NCBI RefSeq assembly: GCF_918698005.1
Contig: NZ_CAKKLJ010000007.1
Location: forward strand, 62,001-126,000
Length of the DNA: 64,000 bases
Direction of reading: 5' to 3'
From: Microbacterium sp. Bi121
Lineage (GTDB): Bacteria > Actinomycetota > Actinomycetes > Actinomycetales > Microbacteriaceae
Shown here one piece after another: positions 52,725 through 60,639 of this stretch. A program made the translations under genes and the position numbers. The first letter of the stretch is position 1, and each line of letters begins with the position of its first letter. The notes under the pieces were generated by a model. The model was not told the origin of the DNA. It did not search any database and worked only from the letters and a program-made list of their open reading frames with translations.

Positions 52725-53870
52725 TCACGTGATCGGCAGCTTCGCCGACACCTGCCAATCGCCGTCCACGGCCTGAGCGCTGAATGCGCCGCTCGCTCCT
52801 ATTACCCGCTCGGCCATCCGGTTCAGGCCTGTCCCGCTCGAGGGCAGGTCGCGTCGAGGGGTGGCCGGGAGGGGGCTGCGGATCGAGAGGGCTGCGGCTT
52901 CGTCATCGACGTCGAGGTCGATGTGGACCGCACCGTGCCCTGCGTGCTTGAGGATGTTGGTGGCGGATTCGCGGACGATGCGCGCGAGGACGATCTCGGC
53001 GACGCGCGGCAGGCGCTCATCGCTCGGGTCCCCGGAGCTGACGACCGCGTGTCCAGCGGACTCGATCTCGGAGCGCGCCTCATCGATGGCTTCGGCGAGG
53101 TCTCCGGTCTGCACCGCGGAGGCGCGGGGTCCGTCATCGGCGAGTTCGATGACGAACCGGAGGTCGGCCATCGCCTTCTTCGCCGCGGACCGGATGGCCT
53201 CCTGCGAATCCTTGCTGATGGTCGGGTCGTCCAGCATCTGGACATGGAGCGCGACCACCGTGAGGTGGTGCGCGATGCTGTCGTGAAGCTCGCCGGCGAT
53301 CCATCGCCGCTCGGCGAGTACTGCTTCTTTCTCCTGCTCGGCTTGAATGACGAGCTGCTGTTCGAGACGGTGTCCACGGGCCGAGGCGACCCGCAGGGCG
53401 AAGCCGATCGCGCCCGAAACGGTTGCGATGACGAGGTAGATACCCACGTTCACTGTCGCGCCACCGTCGGTGTACGCGATGATCGCCGTCGCCACGAGGA
53501 AGAACCCCGCGTAGGAGGCGATCAGTGCGGTTCGTCCCAGTCTCATGACTAGGCCGGCCGCGATCGCCGCCGCGACGATCACGTTGAACTGTGTACTGGT
53601 TGCGAAAGAGAGTGCGAAAAGAACCGCAAGCGAGGCAGAGGCGACCCAGGGTCGCCACAGGAACAGGGCGAATGACGCCGTGGCTGCGCTGCTGGTCAGG
53701 AACGCGATGGGATTGGCGAACGAGGAGGAAGAAATGTAGGTGAAAGTGTCCAGGGCTATGACGCCGCCGATCACCACCAGCATGACGATTCGCTCAAGGC
53801 GATTGAGGACTTCGTCACGCGCCAACCGCAACCCGCCTGGGTTGCTCTGGATGGACTGGCTTATTGCCAT
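52725..53870 (-). CDS. Sensor histidine kinase (HisKA_3)
   Basis: 381 aa. Five or six membrane helices fill residues about 25-170; there is no large extracellular domain, so it probably senses the membrane or a small peptide. The DHp motif is RRWIAGELHDSIAHHLTVVA with the phospho-His near residue 199; the ATP lid has ESATNILKHAG and GTGLNRMAERV. ATG 53870 has GGAGAT upstream. A 15-codon gene starts 78 bases ahead of it in the same direction, and a response regulator is divergent. Confidence 0.9.
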   Translation of the reverse strand: MAISQSIQSNPGGLRLARDEVLNRLERIVMLVVIGGVIALDTFTYISSSSFANPIAFLTSSAATASFALFLWRPWVASASLAVLFALSFATSTQFNVIVAAAIAAGLVMRLGRTALIASYAGFFLVATAIIAYTDGGATVNVGIYLVIATVSGAIGFALRVASARGHRLEQQLVIQAEQEKEAVLAERRWIAGELHDSIAHHLTVVALHVQMLDDPTISKDSQEAIRSAAKKAMADLRFVIELADDGPRASAVQTGDLAEAIDEARSEIESAGHAVVSSGDPSDERLPRVAEIVLARIVRESATNILKHAGHGAVHIDLDVDDEAAALSIRSPLPATPRRDLPSSGTGLNRMAERVIGASGAFSAQAVDGDWQVSAKLPIT

Positions 53871-53900
53871 AGCTTTCGTATCTCCTATTCGCCAGGTACT

Positions 53901-53948
53901 CTAGCGATAGATACCAAGCGCACGGGCAAGCTGCTCCCAAAAAGTCAT
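53901..53948 (-). CDS. 15-residue peptide gene ahead of the histidine kinase
   Basis: ATG at 53948, stop TAG at 53901; the peptide is MTFWEQLARALGIYR. AGGTGG lies 8 bases before the ATG. It would form an amphipathic helix with a hydrophobic face (F, W, L, L, I, Y) and basic residues. The next gene, the kinase, starts 30 bases after the stop, so the two are probably in one operon. No signal peptide; it may be a leader peptide, a membrane-active signal or a regulator of the kinase. I know of no homologue. Confidence 0.6.
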   Translation of the reverse strand: MTFWEQLARALGIYR

Positions 53949-54069
53949 AGTTTTCACCACCTAGATTAGGTCTTTTGTCGGATGTCTGTATTCATCTTCT
54001 CGGCGATCCCCACGGCGCACATCTGACATCCGTTCACTCTTTGATAGCCAAACGTCTACATACGCCATA

Positions 54070-54095
54070 TGGGCAGTAGTGCCCACCGTTAGGCT
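54070..54095 (+). promoter_or_regulatory. Promoter dyad of the response regulator gene
   Basis: Perfect dyad TGGGCA-GTAG-TGCCCA (54070-54085), followed by TAGGCT (54090-54095) 6 bases before the ATG at 54102. There is no SD, so the transcript is probably leaderless. The dyad is a candidate binding site of the response regulator itself. Confidence 0.5.
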
Positions 54096-54101
54096 TCGTC
54101 C

Positions 54102-54758
54102 ATGCCGCAGATCCGCGTTCTCATCGTCGACGACGACCCACTGGTGCGCACCGCGCTGTCCCACTTCGTTTCACGGGATGCCGAGGTCGACGTCATCGGC
54201 GAGGCCGAGACCGGGCTTGAGGCGATCGCGTTCGTCGAGAAGGATCGCCCCGACGTCGTGATGATGGACGTGCAGATGCCCGAGATGAACGGAATCGAGG
54301 CGACTGCGGCCATCTCCGAGCGCTGGCCAGAGGTGCGGATCCTCGCCGTCACCACGCTCGACGGCAGCGACACCGTGCTGCCGATGCTGAGCGCCGGCGC
54401 CTCGGGGTACATGCTCAAGGACTCGAGCGCCGAGAGCATCCTCGCCGCCGTTCGCGAGGTGAACAGCGGCGCGAGCTCGCTCTCACCCTCCATCGCCTCG
54501 CTGCTCATCAAGCACGTCCGCGACGAGACACCGTCCGGCGTCGGTGTGGAAGAGCTCGAGACTCTCACCGAGCGCGAGGGCGAGGTGCTCGAGTGCTTGG
54601 CACAGGGCATGTCGAATTCCGAGATCGCGCGCACGCTCATCGTGTCGGAGGGCACGGTCAAAGCGCACCTCGGCCGCATCATGTCGAAGTGGCACGTGCG
54701 CGATCGCGTGCAGATCCTCGTCACGGCCGCCCAGGCCGGTCTCGTGAACTTCCGCTGA
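54102..54758 (+). CDS. LuxR/NarL-type response regulator
   Basis: 218 aa. The receiver has DDDPLVR, the phosphoacceptor Asp in VMMDVQMPEMNG (near residue 56), and a conserved Lys in MLKDSS. The C-terminal LuxR domain (TEREGEVLECLAQGMSNSEI, residues about 152-171) binds DNA. It is the partner of the divergent histidine kinase. Converges on the EamA gene. Confidence 0.93.
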   Translation: MPQIRVLIVDDDPLVRTALSHFVSRDAEVDVIGEAETGLEAIAFVEKDRPDVVMMDVQMPEMNGIEATAAISERWPEVRILAVTTLDGSDTVLPMLSAGASGYMLKDSSAESILAAVREVNSGASSLSPSIASLLIKHVRDETPSGVGVEELETLTEREGEVLECLAQGMSNSEIARTLIVSEGTVKAHLGRIMSKWHVRDRVQILVTAAQAGLVNFR

Positions 54759-54767
54759 CGGCAACCA

Positions 54768-55634
54768 TCAGCGGGCGAGGAGCACGATGCCCGCAACCAC
54801 GATTCCAGATGCGACCAGTCGCGCGAGGGGTCTGCTCTCCTTGAGCGCGAAGACGCCGAACAGGCTGACCAGCACGACGCTGACCTCGCGCAATGGCGCC
54901 ACCAGCGCGACGGGTGCGATCGTCACTGCGACGAGGATGAGGATGTAGGACAGCGGCGACAGGACTCCGAACGCGATCACCCGACGCCACTGGAACCGTG
55001 CGAATGCGACCGTCTCGCGCCATCTGCGCCGCAGCATGACGGAGTAGACGACGATCTCCACCACGCAGGTTCCGACCATGTACGGCACGGGCGCCAGGTG
55101 CCACTCGCGAACGGCATGGGTGTCCCAGATGGTGTACGTCGCGATCGCGAGCCCTGTCAACAGCCCGAACACGATCGACGGATCGACCCCGCTCCGGCCC
55201 TCGCCGCGGGGGCGTCGTTCGACGAGCCCGAGCGCGAGCACGCCGACGATGATCGCCAGCACCCCGGCGAGCGCCCAGCCGGACGGCCGCTCGTCGAGCA
55301 GCAGGATCGCTGCGAGAACCGACAGGAAGGGTCCGCTGCCGCGCGCCGTCGCATAGACCGTGGAGAGGTTTCCCACCCGGTAGCCCTGCTGCAGCACGAG
55401 CATGTACGCGACATGCAGGACGCCGGAGACGCCGACACCGATCATGAATCCCGGCAGATCGCTCCGTTGCATCCCACCGGTGAGCGGAATCGCCGCGCCC
55501 CAGATGACGGCGCCGGCGACGGCGCCGCACCAGAGGAACGGGATGCCGGCACGGCTGATGCCGTGAGCGAGGATGTTCCACGCCGCGTGCACGACAGCGG
55601 CGGAAAAGACGAGGACCAGAGCGAATGCCGACAC
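54768..55634 (-). CDS. EamA-type transporter under a ykkC-class riboswitch
   Basis: 288 aa with ten membrane helices in two EamA repeats. GTG 55634 has AGAAGG 5 bases upstream. Its leader carries a ykkC-class riboswitch (55790-55668). Those of the guanidine-I subtype control exporters of guanidinium and other DMT transporters, so it may export guanidine or a related waste compound, but the subtype has not been proved. It is convergent with the response regulator gene. Confidence 0.85.
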   Translation of the reverse strand: MSAFALVLVFSAAVVHAAWNILAHGISRAGIPFLWCGAVAGAVIWGAAIPLTGGMQRSDLPGFMIGVGVSGVLHVAYMLVLQQGYRVGNLSTVYATARGSGPFLSVLAAILLLDERPSGWALAGVLAIIVGVLALGLVERRPRGEGRSGVDPSIVFGLLTGLAIATYTIWDTHAVREWHLAPVPYMVGTCVVEIVVYSVMLRRRWRETVAFARFQWRRVIAFGVLSPLSYILILVAVTIAPVALVAPLREVSVVLVSLFGVFALKESRPLARLVASGIVVAGIVLLAR

Positions 55635-55667
55635 GGGAGCCTTCTGTCCGTCAGCGGGCGCGACGAA

Positions 55668-55790
55668 CGGGCTCCTCCGGGCTTTTGTCCTGTCAGATGA
55701 CGACCGACCTGCGAAGGCCGACCGTGGTGCCGCTCGGACCAGTCGGGCGTGAGCCCCGGAACCCTAGGCACTGTCGCGCGACACCATAAC
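55668..55790 (-). promoter_or_regulatory. ykkC-class riboswitch (guanidine-I most likely)
   Basis: Reading from 55790 downward: CCTAGGGTTCCGG (about 55768-55756), a GGGC-CTCA-type hairpin, GACTGGTCCGAG (55744-55733) and GGACAAAAGCCCGGAGGAG (55690-55672). These three blocks in this order and spacing are the ykkC consensus. TATGGT just upstream (55788-55783) can serve as -10. The riboswitch ends about 35 bases before the start codon of the transporter, with no clear terminator, so control of translation is possible. Confidence 0.82.
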
Positions 55791-55840
55791 ACCCCGTTGT
55801 GAACAGGTGGGGGCCAAGCTGCGCGGATACGATCGAAGAC

Positions 55841-57130
55841 ATGGCCGTCACCCCCGCAGCTCTCTCCCACGCCGAGGATCTCGCCGACTTCGTCGCCGCC
55901 TCTCCCTCCAGCTACCACGCAGCCGCTGAAGTCGCCCGTCGCCTGGAGGAGACCGGATTCGTCCGACTCGACGAGGAGGCGGACTGGCCGGCACAGCCGG
56001 GCGGGCGCTTCGTCGTGGTGCGTGACGGCGCCGTGATCGCCTGGGTCGTGCCCGCGGACGCCGCGCCGACGACCCCTGCGCAGATCCTGGGCGCCCACAC
56101 CGACTCCCCCGGATTCAAGCTGAAGCCGCAGCCGACGACCGGCTCGCGCGGCTGGCTGCAGGCCGGGGTGGAGATCTACGGCGGTCCGCTGCTGAACTCC
56201 TGGCTCGACCGCGAGCTGCGACTGGCGGGACGGCTCGCCCTCGCCGACGGCCGCGTCGTGCTCGCCGACACCGGAGCGCTCCTGCGCCTGCCCCAGCTCG
56301 CCATCCACCTCGACCGCGAGGCGAACAAGGCGCTGACCCTCGACAAGCAGATGCAGACGCAGCCGGTGTGGGGTCTCGGCGACCCGGTTGAGGAAGACCT
56401 GCTCGGTGAGCTCGCATCCTCGGCCGGCGTGAACGCGGCCGATGTGCGCGGCTTCGACGCCGTCGTGGCGGACTCCGCGCGCGGTGCGGTCTTCGGAAGG
56501 GACGACGCGTTCTTCGCGAGCGGGCGCCTGGATGACCTGGCATCCGTCCACGCGGGCGTCGTGGCGCTCGCGGCTGCATCGAAGGACACATCCACGAGCG
56601 GCAGCATCGCCGTCCTCGCGGCGTTCGATCACGAGGAGCTCGGCTCTGCGTCGCGCTCCGGCGCCGCCGGCCCGTTCCTCGAGGACGTGCTGGCGCGCGT
56701 GTACGCCGGCCTCGGGGCGGATGCCACCGAACAGCGCCGCGCGTTCGCGGCATCCTGGCATCTGTCGAGTGACGTCGGCCACTCGGTGCACCCGAACTAC
56801 GTCTTCAAGCACGACCCGGTCGTCCAGCCGCTGCTCGGCTCCGGTCCGATCCTCAAGATCAACGCGAACCAGCGCTATGCGACGGATGCCGTCGGATCCG
56901 CCGCCTGGGCGCAGTGGTGCGATACCGCCGGGGTCGCCTCACAGGAATTCGTCTCGAACAACTCCGTGCCGTGCGGCTCGACGATCGGCCCGATCACAGC
57001 CACTCGTCTCGGCATCCGGACGGTCGACGTCGGCATCCCGATCCTGTCGATGCACTCGGCACGCGAGCTCGCCGGCGTCAGCGATCTGCACGACCTGACC
57101 CGCGTCGCGGAGGCGTTCTTCCGCGCCTGA
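55841..57130 (+). CDS. apeB: M18 family aminopeptidase
   Basis: 429 aa, zinc aminopeptidase of the M18 (ApeB/aspartyl aminopeptidase) family. Metal and catalytic residues: GAHTDSPGFK (His, Asp), SGRLDDLASVHAG (Asp), AFDHEELGS (Glu pair), and a late GIPILSMHSARELAG His. It removes N-terminal residues from peptides in the cytoplasm. The ATG at 55841 has TACGAT 7 bases upstream, so it is probably leaderless; an in-frame extension to 55799 is unlikely. Confidence 0.94.
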   Translation: MAVTPAALSHAEDLADFVAASPSSYHAAAEVARRLEETGFVRLDEEADWPAQPGGRFVVVRDGAVIAWVVPADAAPTTPAQILGAHTDSPGFKLKPQPTTGSRGWLQAGVEIYGGPLLNSWLDRELRLAGRLALADGRVVLADTGALLRLPQLAIHLDREANKALTLDKQMQTQPVWGLGDPVEEDLLGELASSAGVNAADVRGFDAVVADSARGAVFGRDDAFFASGRLDDLASVHAGVVALAAASKDTSTSGSIAVLAAFDHEELGSASRSGAAGPFLEDVLARVYAGLGADATEQRRAFAASWHLSSDVGHSVHPNYVFKHDPVVQPLLGSGPILKINANQRYATDAVGSAAWAQWCDTAGVASQEFVSNNSVPCGSTIGPITATRLGIRTVDVGIPILSMHSARELAGVSDLHDLTRVAEAFFRA

Positions 57131-57165
57131 CGCACTCAAACCGTCCGCGGTGCCAATATGGGGGC

Positions 57166-58614
57166 ATGTCAGACAAGATCGCGGCGGCTCCCGGGCTGAT
57201 CGAGCGCGCCGGTATCGAGATCATTCCAGAGTCCGACCGGACGGCGAAGCCGCGCGACCTCTTCTGGCCGTGGTTCGCGGCGAACGTGTCGGTGTTCGGC
57301 ATGTCCTATGGGGCGTTCGTGCTGGGTTTCGGCATCTCGTTCTGGCAGGCCACCCTCGTGTCGATCATCGGCATCGTCGTGTCTTTCGCCCTCTGCGGGC
57401 TGATCGCGATCGCAGGCAAACGCGGATCGGCGCCGACCATGGTCCTCTCCCGAGCGGCGTTCGGCGTGCACGGACAGAAGGTCCCTGGCATCGTGTCGTG
57501 GCTCACGTCGATCGGCTGGGAGACGTTCCTGTCGATCATGGCCGTGCTCGCCACTGCCACGGTCATCACGCAGCTCGGCGGCGACGGAGACAGCGTCGCA
57601 CTGAAGATCATCGCCACCGTCGTGGTCGCGGCGCTCATCGTCGCGGCATCCGTTCTCGGGTATCACACGATCATGAAGATGCAGTCGGTGCTGACCTGGA
57701 TCACGGGAGTCGTCACGATCCTCTACGTCATCCTGACGATCCCGCACATCGACTTCGCGGCCGTCATGGCGCGCCCGAGCGGCGGAATCGGCGCCGTGAT
57801 CGGAGCCCTCGTCATGGTGATGACCGGCTTCGGACTGGGGTGGATCAACATCGCCGCGGACTGGTCGCGGTATCAGAAGCGCACGGCGTCCGACGGCGCG
57901 ATCGTGTTCTGGAACACCTTCGGCGGCGCGATCGCCCCGGTTCTCCTCGTCGTGTTCGGCCTGCTGCTGGCGGGCTCGGACGATGCGCTGATGGATGCCG
58001 TCGGCGCCGACCCGATCGGCGCCCTCGCGACCCTGCTGCCGATCTGGGTGCTGGTCCCGTTCCTGCTCACCGCGGTTCTCGCGCTCGTCTCCGGCGCGGT
58101 GCTCGGTATCTACTCCTCCGGACTCACGCTGATCAGCCTCGGCATCCGCATCCCCCGACCATCGGCCGCGGCGATCGACGGAGTCATCCTTACCCTCGGG
58201 ACGATCTGGGTGGTGTTCTTCGCCACCGACTTCCTGGGGCCGTTCCAGTCGTTCCTCATCACGCTCGGCGTTCCGCTGGCGTCGTGGGCCGGCATCCTCA
58301 TCGCCGACATCCTGCGCCGCAAGAAGGACTACGACGAGGACGCCCTGTTCGACGCGAAGGGGCGCTACGGCGCCTGGGACTGGACGTCGATCATCACGAT
58401 GGTCGTCGCATCGGTCATCGGATGGGGGCTCGTCGTGAATAACTTCGCCGATGCCGCCCCGTGGAACAACTGGCAGGGCTACCTGCTGTTCCTCATCGGA
58501 GGCCGTGATGGCGATTGGGCGTTTGCGAACCTCGGTGTCTTCTTCGCTCTGGTGCTGTCGTTCCTCGTGACGTGGTTCGCGCGCGCGTCGAAGATCCGGC
58601 AGCAGGAAGCGTGA
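57166..58614 (+). CDS. NCS1-family cytosine/purine permease
   Basis: 482 aa with twelve membrane helices. PRDLFWPWFAANVSVFGMSYG at the N-terminus and GFGLGWINIAADWSRYQ are typical of CodB/NCS1 transporters for cytosine, uracil, allantoin or similar nucleobases. ATG 57166 has CAATAT 6 bases upstream with GGGGG between. Its stop overlaps the isochorismatase gene (GTGA), so the permease and hydrolase are co-expressed, suggesting uptake and breakdown of one substrate. Confidence 0.9.
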   Translation: MSDKIAAAPGLIERAGIEIIPESDRTAKPRDLFWPWFAANVSVFGMSYGAFVLGFGISFWQATLVSIIGIVVSFALCGLIAIAGKRGSAPTMVLSRAAFGVHGQKVPGIVSWLTSIGWETFLSIMAVLATATVITQLGGDGDSVALKIIATVVVAALIVAASVLGYHTIMKMQSVLTWITGVVTILYVILTIPHIDFAAVMARPSGGIGAVIGALVMVMTGFGLGWINIAADWSRYQKRTASDGAIVFWNTFGGAIAPVLLVVFGLLLAGSDDALMDAVGADPIGALATLLPIWVLVPFLLTAVLALVSGAVLGIYSSGLTLISLGIRIPRPSAAAIDGVILTLGTIWVVFFATDFLGPFQSFLITLGVPLASWAGILIADILRRKKDYDEDALFDAKGRYGAWDWTSIITMVVASVIGWGLVVNNFADAAPWNNWQGYLLFLIGGRDGDWAFANLGVFFALVLSFLVTWFARASKIRQQEA

Positions 58615-59186
58615 GCGACGCTTCAACAGGCCCAACGGGCCCGGAGGAGTGGCTGGTCGTCATCGATCCGCAGAACATCTTCGCCTCTCCCGATTCGGCG
58701 TGGGGCTCGCCGTTCTTCGCGGAGGCGATGCCGCGCATCCGTGAGCTGGCCGACGCCTTCGGCGAGCGCGTGCTCGTCACTCGATGGATGCCGACCGCCG
58801 ATCGCTCGACATCATGGGGCGAGTACTTCGCGGCGTGGCCGTTCGCGGATCAGCCTCCGACCGACGAGCTGTTCGACGTCGTGCCGGATGCCGTCGGCCT
58901 GGCATCCCGCGCGACCCTCGATCTGCCGACGTTCGGGAAGTGGGGGCCGGAGCTGGAGTCCGTCGTCGGCCACGGCGGCAGATTCGTGCTCGCCGGCGTC
59001 TCGACGGACTGCTGCGTGATCTCGACGGCTCTGGCCGCTGCGGACGCCGGCGCACGCGTGACGGTGGCGACCGACGCCTGCGCGGGTTCGACAGCCGAGA
59101 ACCACGCCGCAGCCGTGCAGGTGATGGGGCTGTACCCGCCGCAGATCTCGCTCGCCACGACCGACGAGGTGCTCGCGAGACGCTGA
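58611..59186 (+). CDS. Isochorismatase-family cysteine hydrolase
   Basis: 191 aa. The catalytic set is Asp in VVIDPQN, Lys in FGKWGPE and Cys in VSTDCCVIST; this is the RutB/PncA-like subgroup. Given the permease upstream, an amide such as a ureidoacrylate or nicotinamide-like compound is a candidate substrate (inference). GTG 58611 overlaps the permease stop. A nested palindrome follows the gene. Confidence 0.88.
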   Translation: MSDASTGPTGPEEWLVVIDPQNIFASPDSAWGSPFFAEAMPRIRELADAFGERVLVTRWMPTADRSTSWGEYFAAWPFADQPPTDELFDVVPDAVGLASRATLDLPTFGKWGPELESVVGHGGRFVLAGVSTDCCVISTALAAADAGARVTVATDACAGSTAENHAAAVQVMGLYPPQISLATTDEVLARR

Positions 59187-59195
59187 GCCGCGCCC

Positions 59196-59272
59196 CGATC
59201 TGCGGAGGTTTCCCCGATCTGCGGGCGAGTTCCGACGAAACGTCCGCAGATCGGACGCATGTCCGCAGATCG
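59196..59272. repeat. Nested palindrome with four CGATCTGCGG words
   Basis: CGATCTGCGGA (59196-59206) and CCGATCTGCGG (59214-59224) are followed by CCGCAGATCGG (59244-59254) and TCCGCAGATCG (59262-59272). The outer and inner pairs are both perfect 11-bp inverted repeats. It separates convergent genes ending at 59186 and 59279 and can end both transcripts. Confidence 0.85.
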
Positions 59273-59278
59273 TTCCCG

Positions 59279-59986
59279 TCAGGCGGCGCGAACAGCCGCC
59301 GCGATGTCTGCCGGCGTTCCGTGCCAGGGCGCCCCATGCCCCGGCAGCACCCAGGATGCCGACACTACGGCGAGCCGGTCGAGGGATGCCAGCGCCTCAG
59401 CCGGCTCGTCCGTGAACGGCGCCGGCTGCGCGCCTTCACGGCCGGTGAGGACGTGGCGGGTGGTGAGCGCGTCTCCGACGAAGACGGCATCCACGGCGGG
59501 GATGTGCACGGCGATGCTGCCCGGCGAGTGCCCAGGCATCCCGATCACGACCGGTGAACCGGGCAGTCCCAGGACGTCGCCGTCGGCGACCTCCACGACC
59601 TCCTGCACGTGACGCGTGCGCACCGCGTTCTTGCGCAGGCCGTAGGCGAAGAATTTCACCAGAGGCCCGAGATGGGCGGGGCCCATCGGCGTCTTCGGCT
59701 TCTCCCCCGTTCGCACCCGATGGGCGTCGGCCCGGTGGATGAACACGGGCACACCCGTCTTCTGCCGCAGGCGCTCCGCGAAGCCGATGTGGTCGCTGTC
59801 GCCGTGCGTGAGCACGAGACCGCGGACGTCGCTCAGCGGACGACCGATGACCTCGAGCTCGCGCTGCAGGTCTTTCCAGTGACCAGGCAGTCCGGCGTCC
59901 ACGAGCGTGATGCCGTCCGGCAGGTCGATGAGGTACGAAGCGACGATGTCGTTGCCGAGGCGATGCAGATGCGGTGCGAGCTTCAT
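59279..59986 (-). CDS. MBL-fold metallo-hydrolase
   Basis: 235 aa. Zinc motif THGDSDHIG (HxHxDH variant: here HGDSDH, first His replaced by neither Asp nor Glu), GMPGHSPGSIAVH, VGDALTT and LPGHGAPW provide the remaining ligands, as in glyoxalase II/lactonase-like enzymes. ATG 59986 has GAAGGGA upstream. A strong promoter (TTGACA at 60046-60041, 18 bases, TATTGT at 60022-60017) faces it and overlaps two operator copies shared with the divergent TetR gene, so it is probably TetR-controlled. Confidence 0.87.
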   Translation of the reverse strand: MKLAPHLHRLGNDIVASYLIDLPDGITLVDAGLPGHWKDLQRELEVIGRPLSDVRGLVLTHGDSDHIGFAERLRQKTGVPVFIHRADAHRVRTGEKPKTPMGPAHLGPLVKFFAYGLRKNAVRTRHVQEVVEVADGDVLGLPGSPVVIGMPGHSPGSIAVHIPAVDAVFVGDALTTRHVLTGREGAQPAPFTDEPAEALASLDRLAVVSASWVLPGHGAPWHGTPADIAAAVRAA

Positions 59987-60010
59987 GGCGTTCCCTTCGG
60001 GCTGGTTGCG

Positions 60011-60053
60011 ATGGCTACAATACGTAGCTATCATGGCTAATGTCAATAGCCAT
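60011..60053. promoter_or_regulatory. Twin TetR operators between the MBL and TetR genes
   Basis: Site 1: ATGGCTA (60011-60017), 7-base spacer, TAGCTAT (60025-60031). Site 2: ATGGCTA (60033-60039), 7-base spacer, TAGCCAT (60047-60053), perfect. Both copies have 7-7-7 geometry and centres 22 bp apart. They cover the -10 and -35 boxes of the MBL gene promoter and the start of the TetR gene. Confidence 0.8.
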
Positions 60054-60063
60054 GGAGGTTCGG

Positions 60064-60594
60064 ATGCCGACACCCGAGCGCACGTCACTCGCCGAGATCA
60101 TCGAAGCAGGCCGCGAGATCCTTGAAGATGCAGGGCCCGACGGGCTGACCATGCAGGCGGTCGCGATCCGTGTCGGCGTCCGCGCGCCCTCGCTGTACAA
60201 GCGCGTGCGTGGACGGGACGCCCTGCTTTCAGCCGTCGCGGAGGCGACCATCGCCGAGCTCGCCGAGCGACTGGACGCCGCCGGCCACAACCTCCCGGCT
60301 CTCGCAGGCGAGTTCCGGGCGTATGCGCACGAGCGCCCGGAGGGATTCCGGCTGATGTTCACGGCATCCGCACCGATCGACGCGCTCGACAGGGCCGCGG
60401 AACCGGTGCTTGCAACAGCCCGTGAGCTCGTCGGTGACGAACACGCGCTCGACGCCGCACGTCTGTTCACCGCCTGGGCGACCGGTTTCCTGCAGATGGA
60501 GCTGGCGGGGGCCTTCCGCCTCGGCGGTGACGTCGATGCGGCGTTCGCGTACGGACTCGACCACCTCCGTCGGGGCCTGCAGACAGCGGCGTGA
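60064..60594 (+). CDS. TetR/AcrR family repressor
   Basis: 176 aa. The N-terminal helix-turn-helix is TMQAVAIRVGVRAPSLYKRV (residues about 29-48), and the C-terminal domain resembles TetR_C_33/WHG types (ARLFTAWATGFLQMELAGAF). GGAGG (60054-60058) is 5 bases before ATG 60064, which I prefer to upstream ATGs at 60040 and 60052. It is divergent from the MBL gene, and the twin operators between them fit repression of both. An alpha/beta hydrolase gene follows on the same strand. Confidence 0.9.
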   Translation: MPTPERTSLAEIIEAGREILEDAGPDGLTMQAVAIRVGVRAPSLYKRVRGRDALLSAVAEATIAELAERLDAAGHNLPALAGEFRAYAHERPEGFRLMFTASAPIDALDRAAEPVLATARELVGDEHALDAARLFTAWATGFLQMELAGAFRLGGDVDAAFAYGLDHLRRGLQTAA

Positions 60595-60639
60595 CCGCGA
60601 GCGCACGCCTCTGTCACACTGATTCCCGGAGGGGCATAC

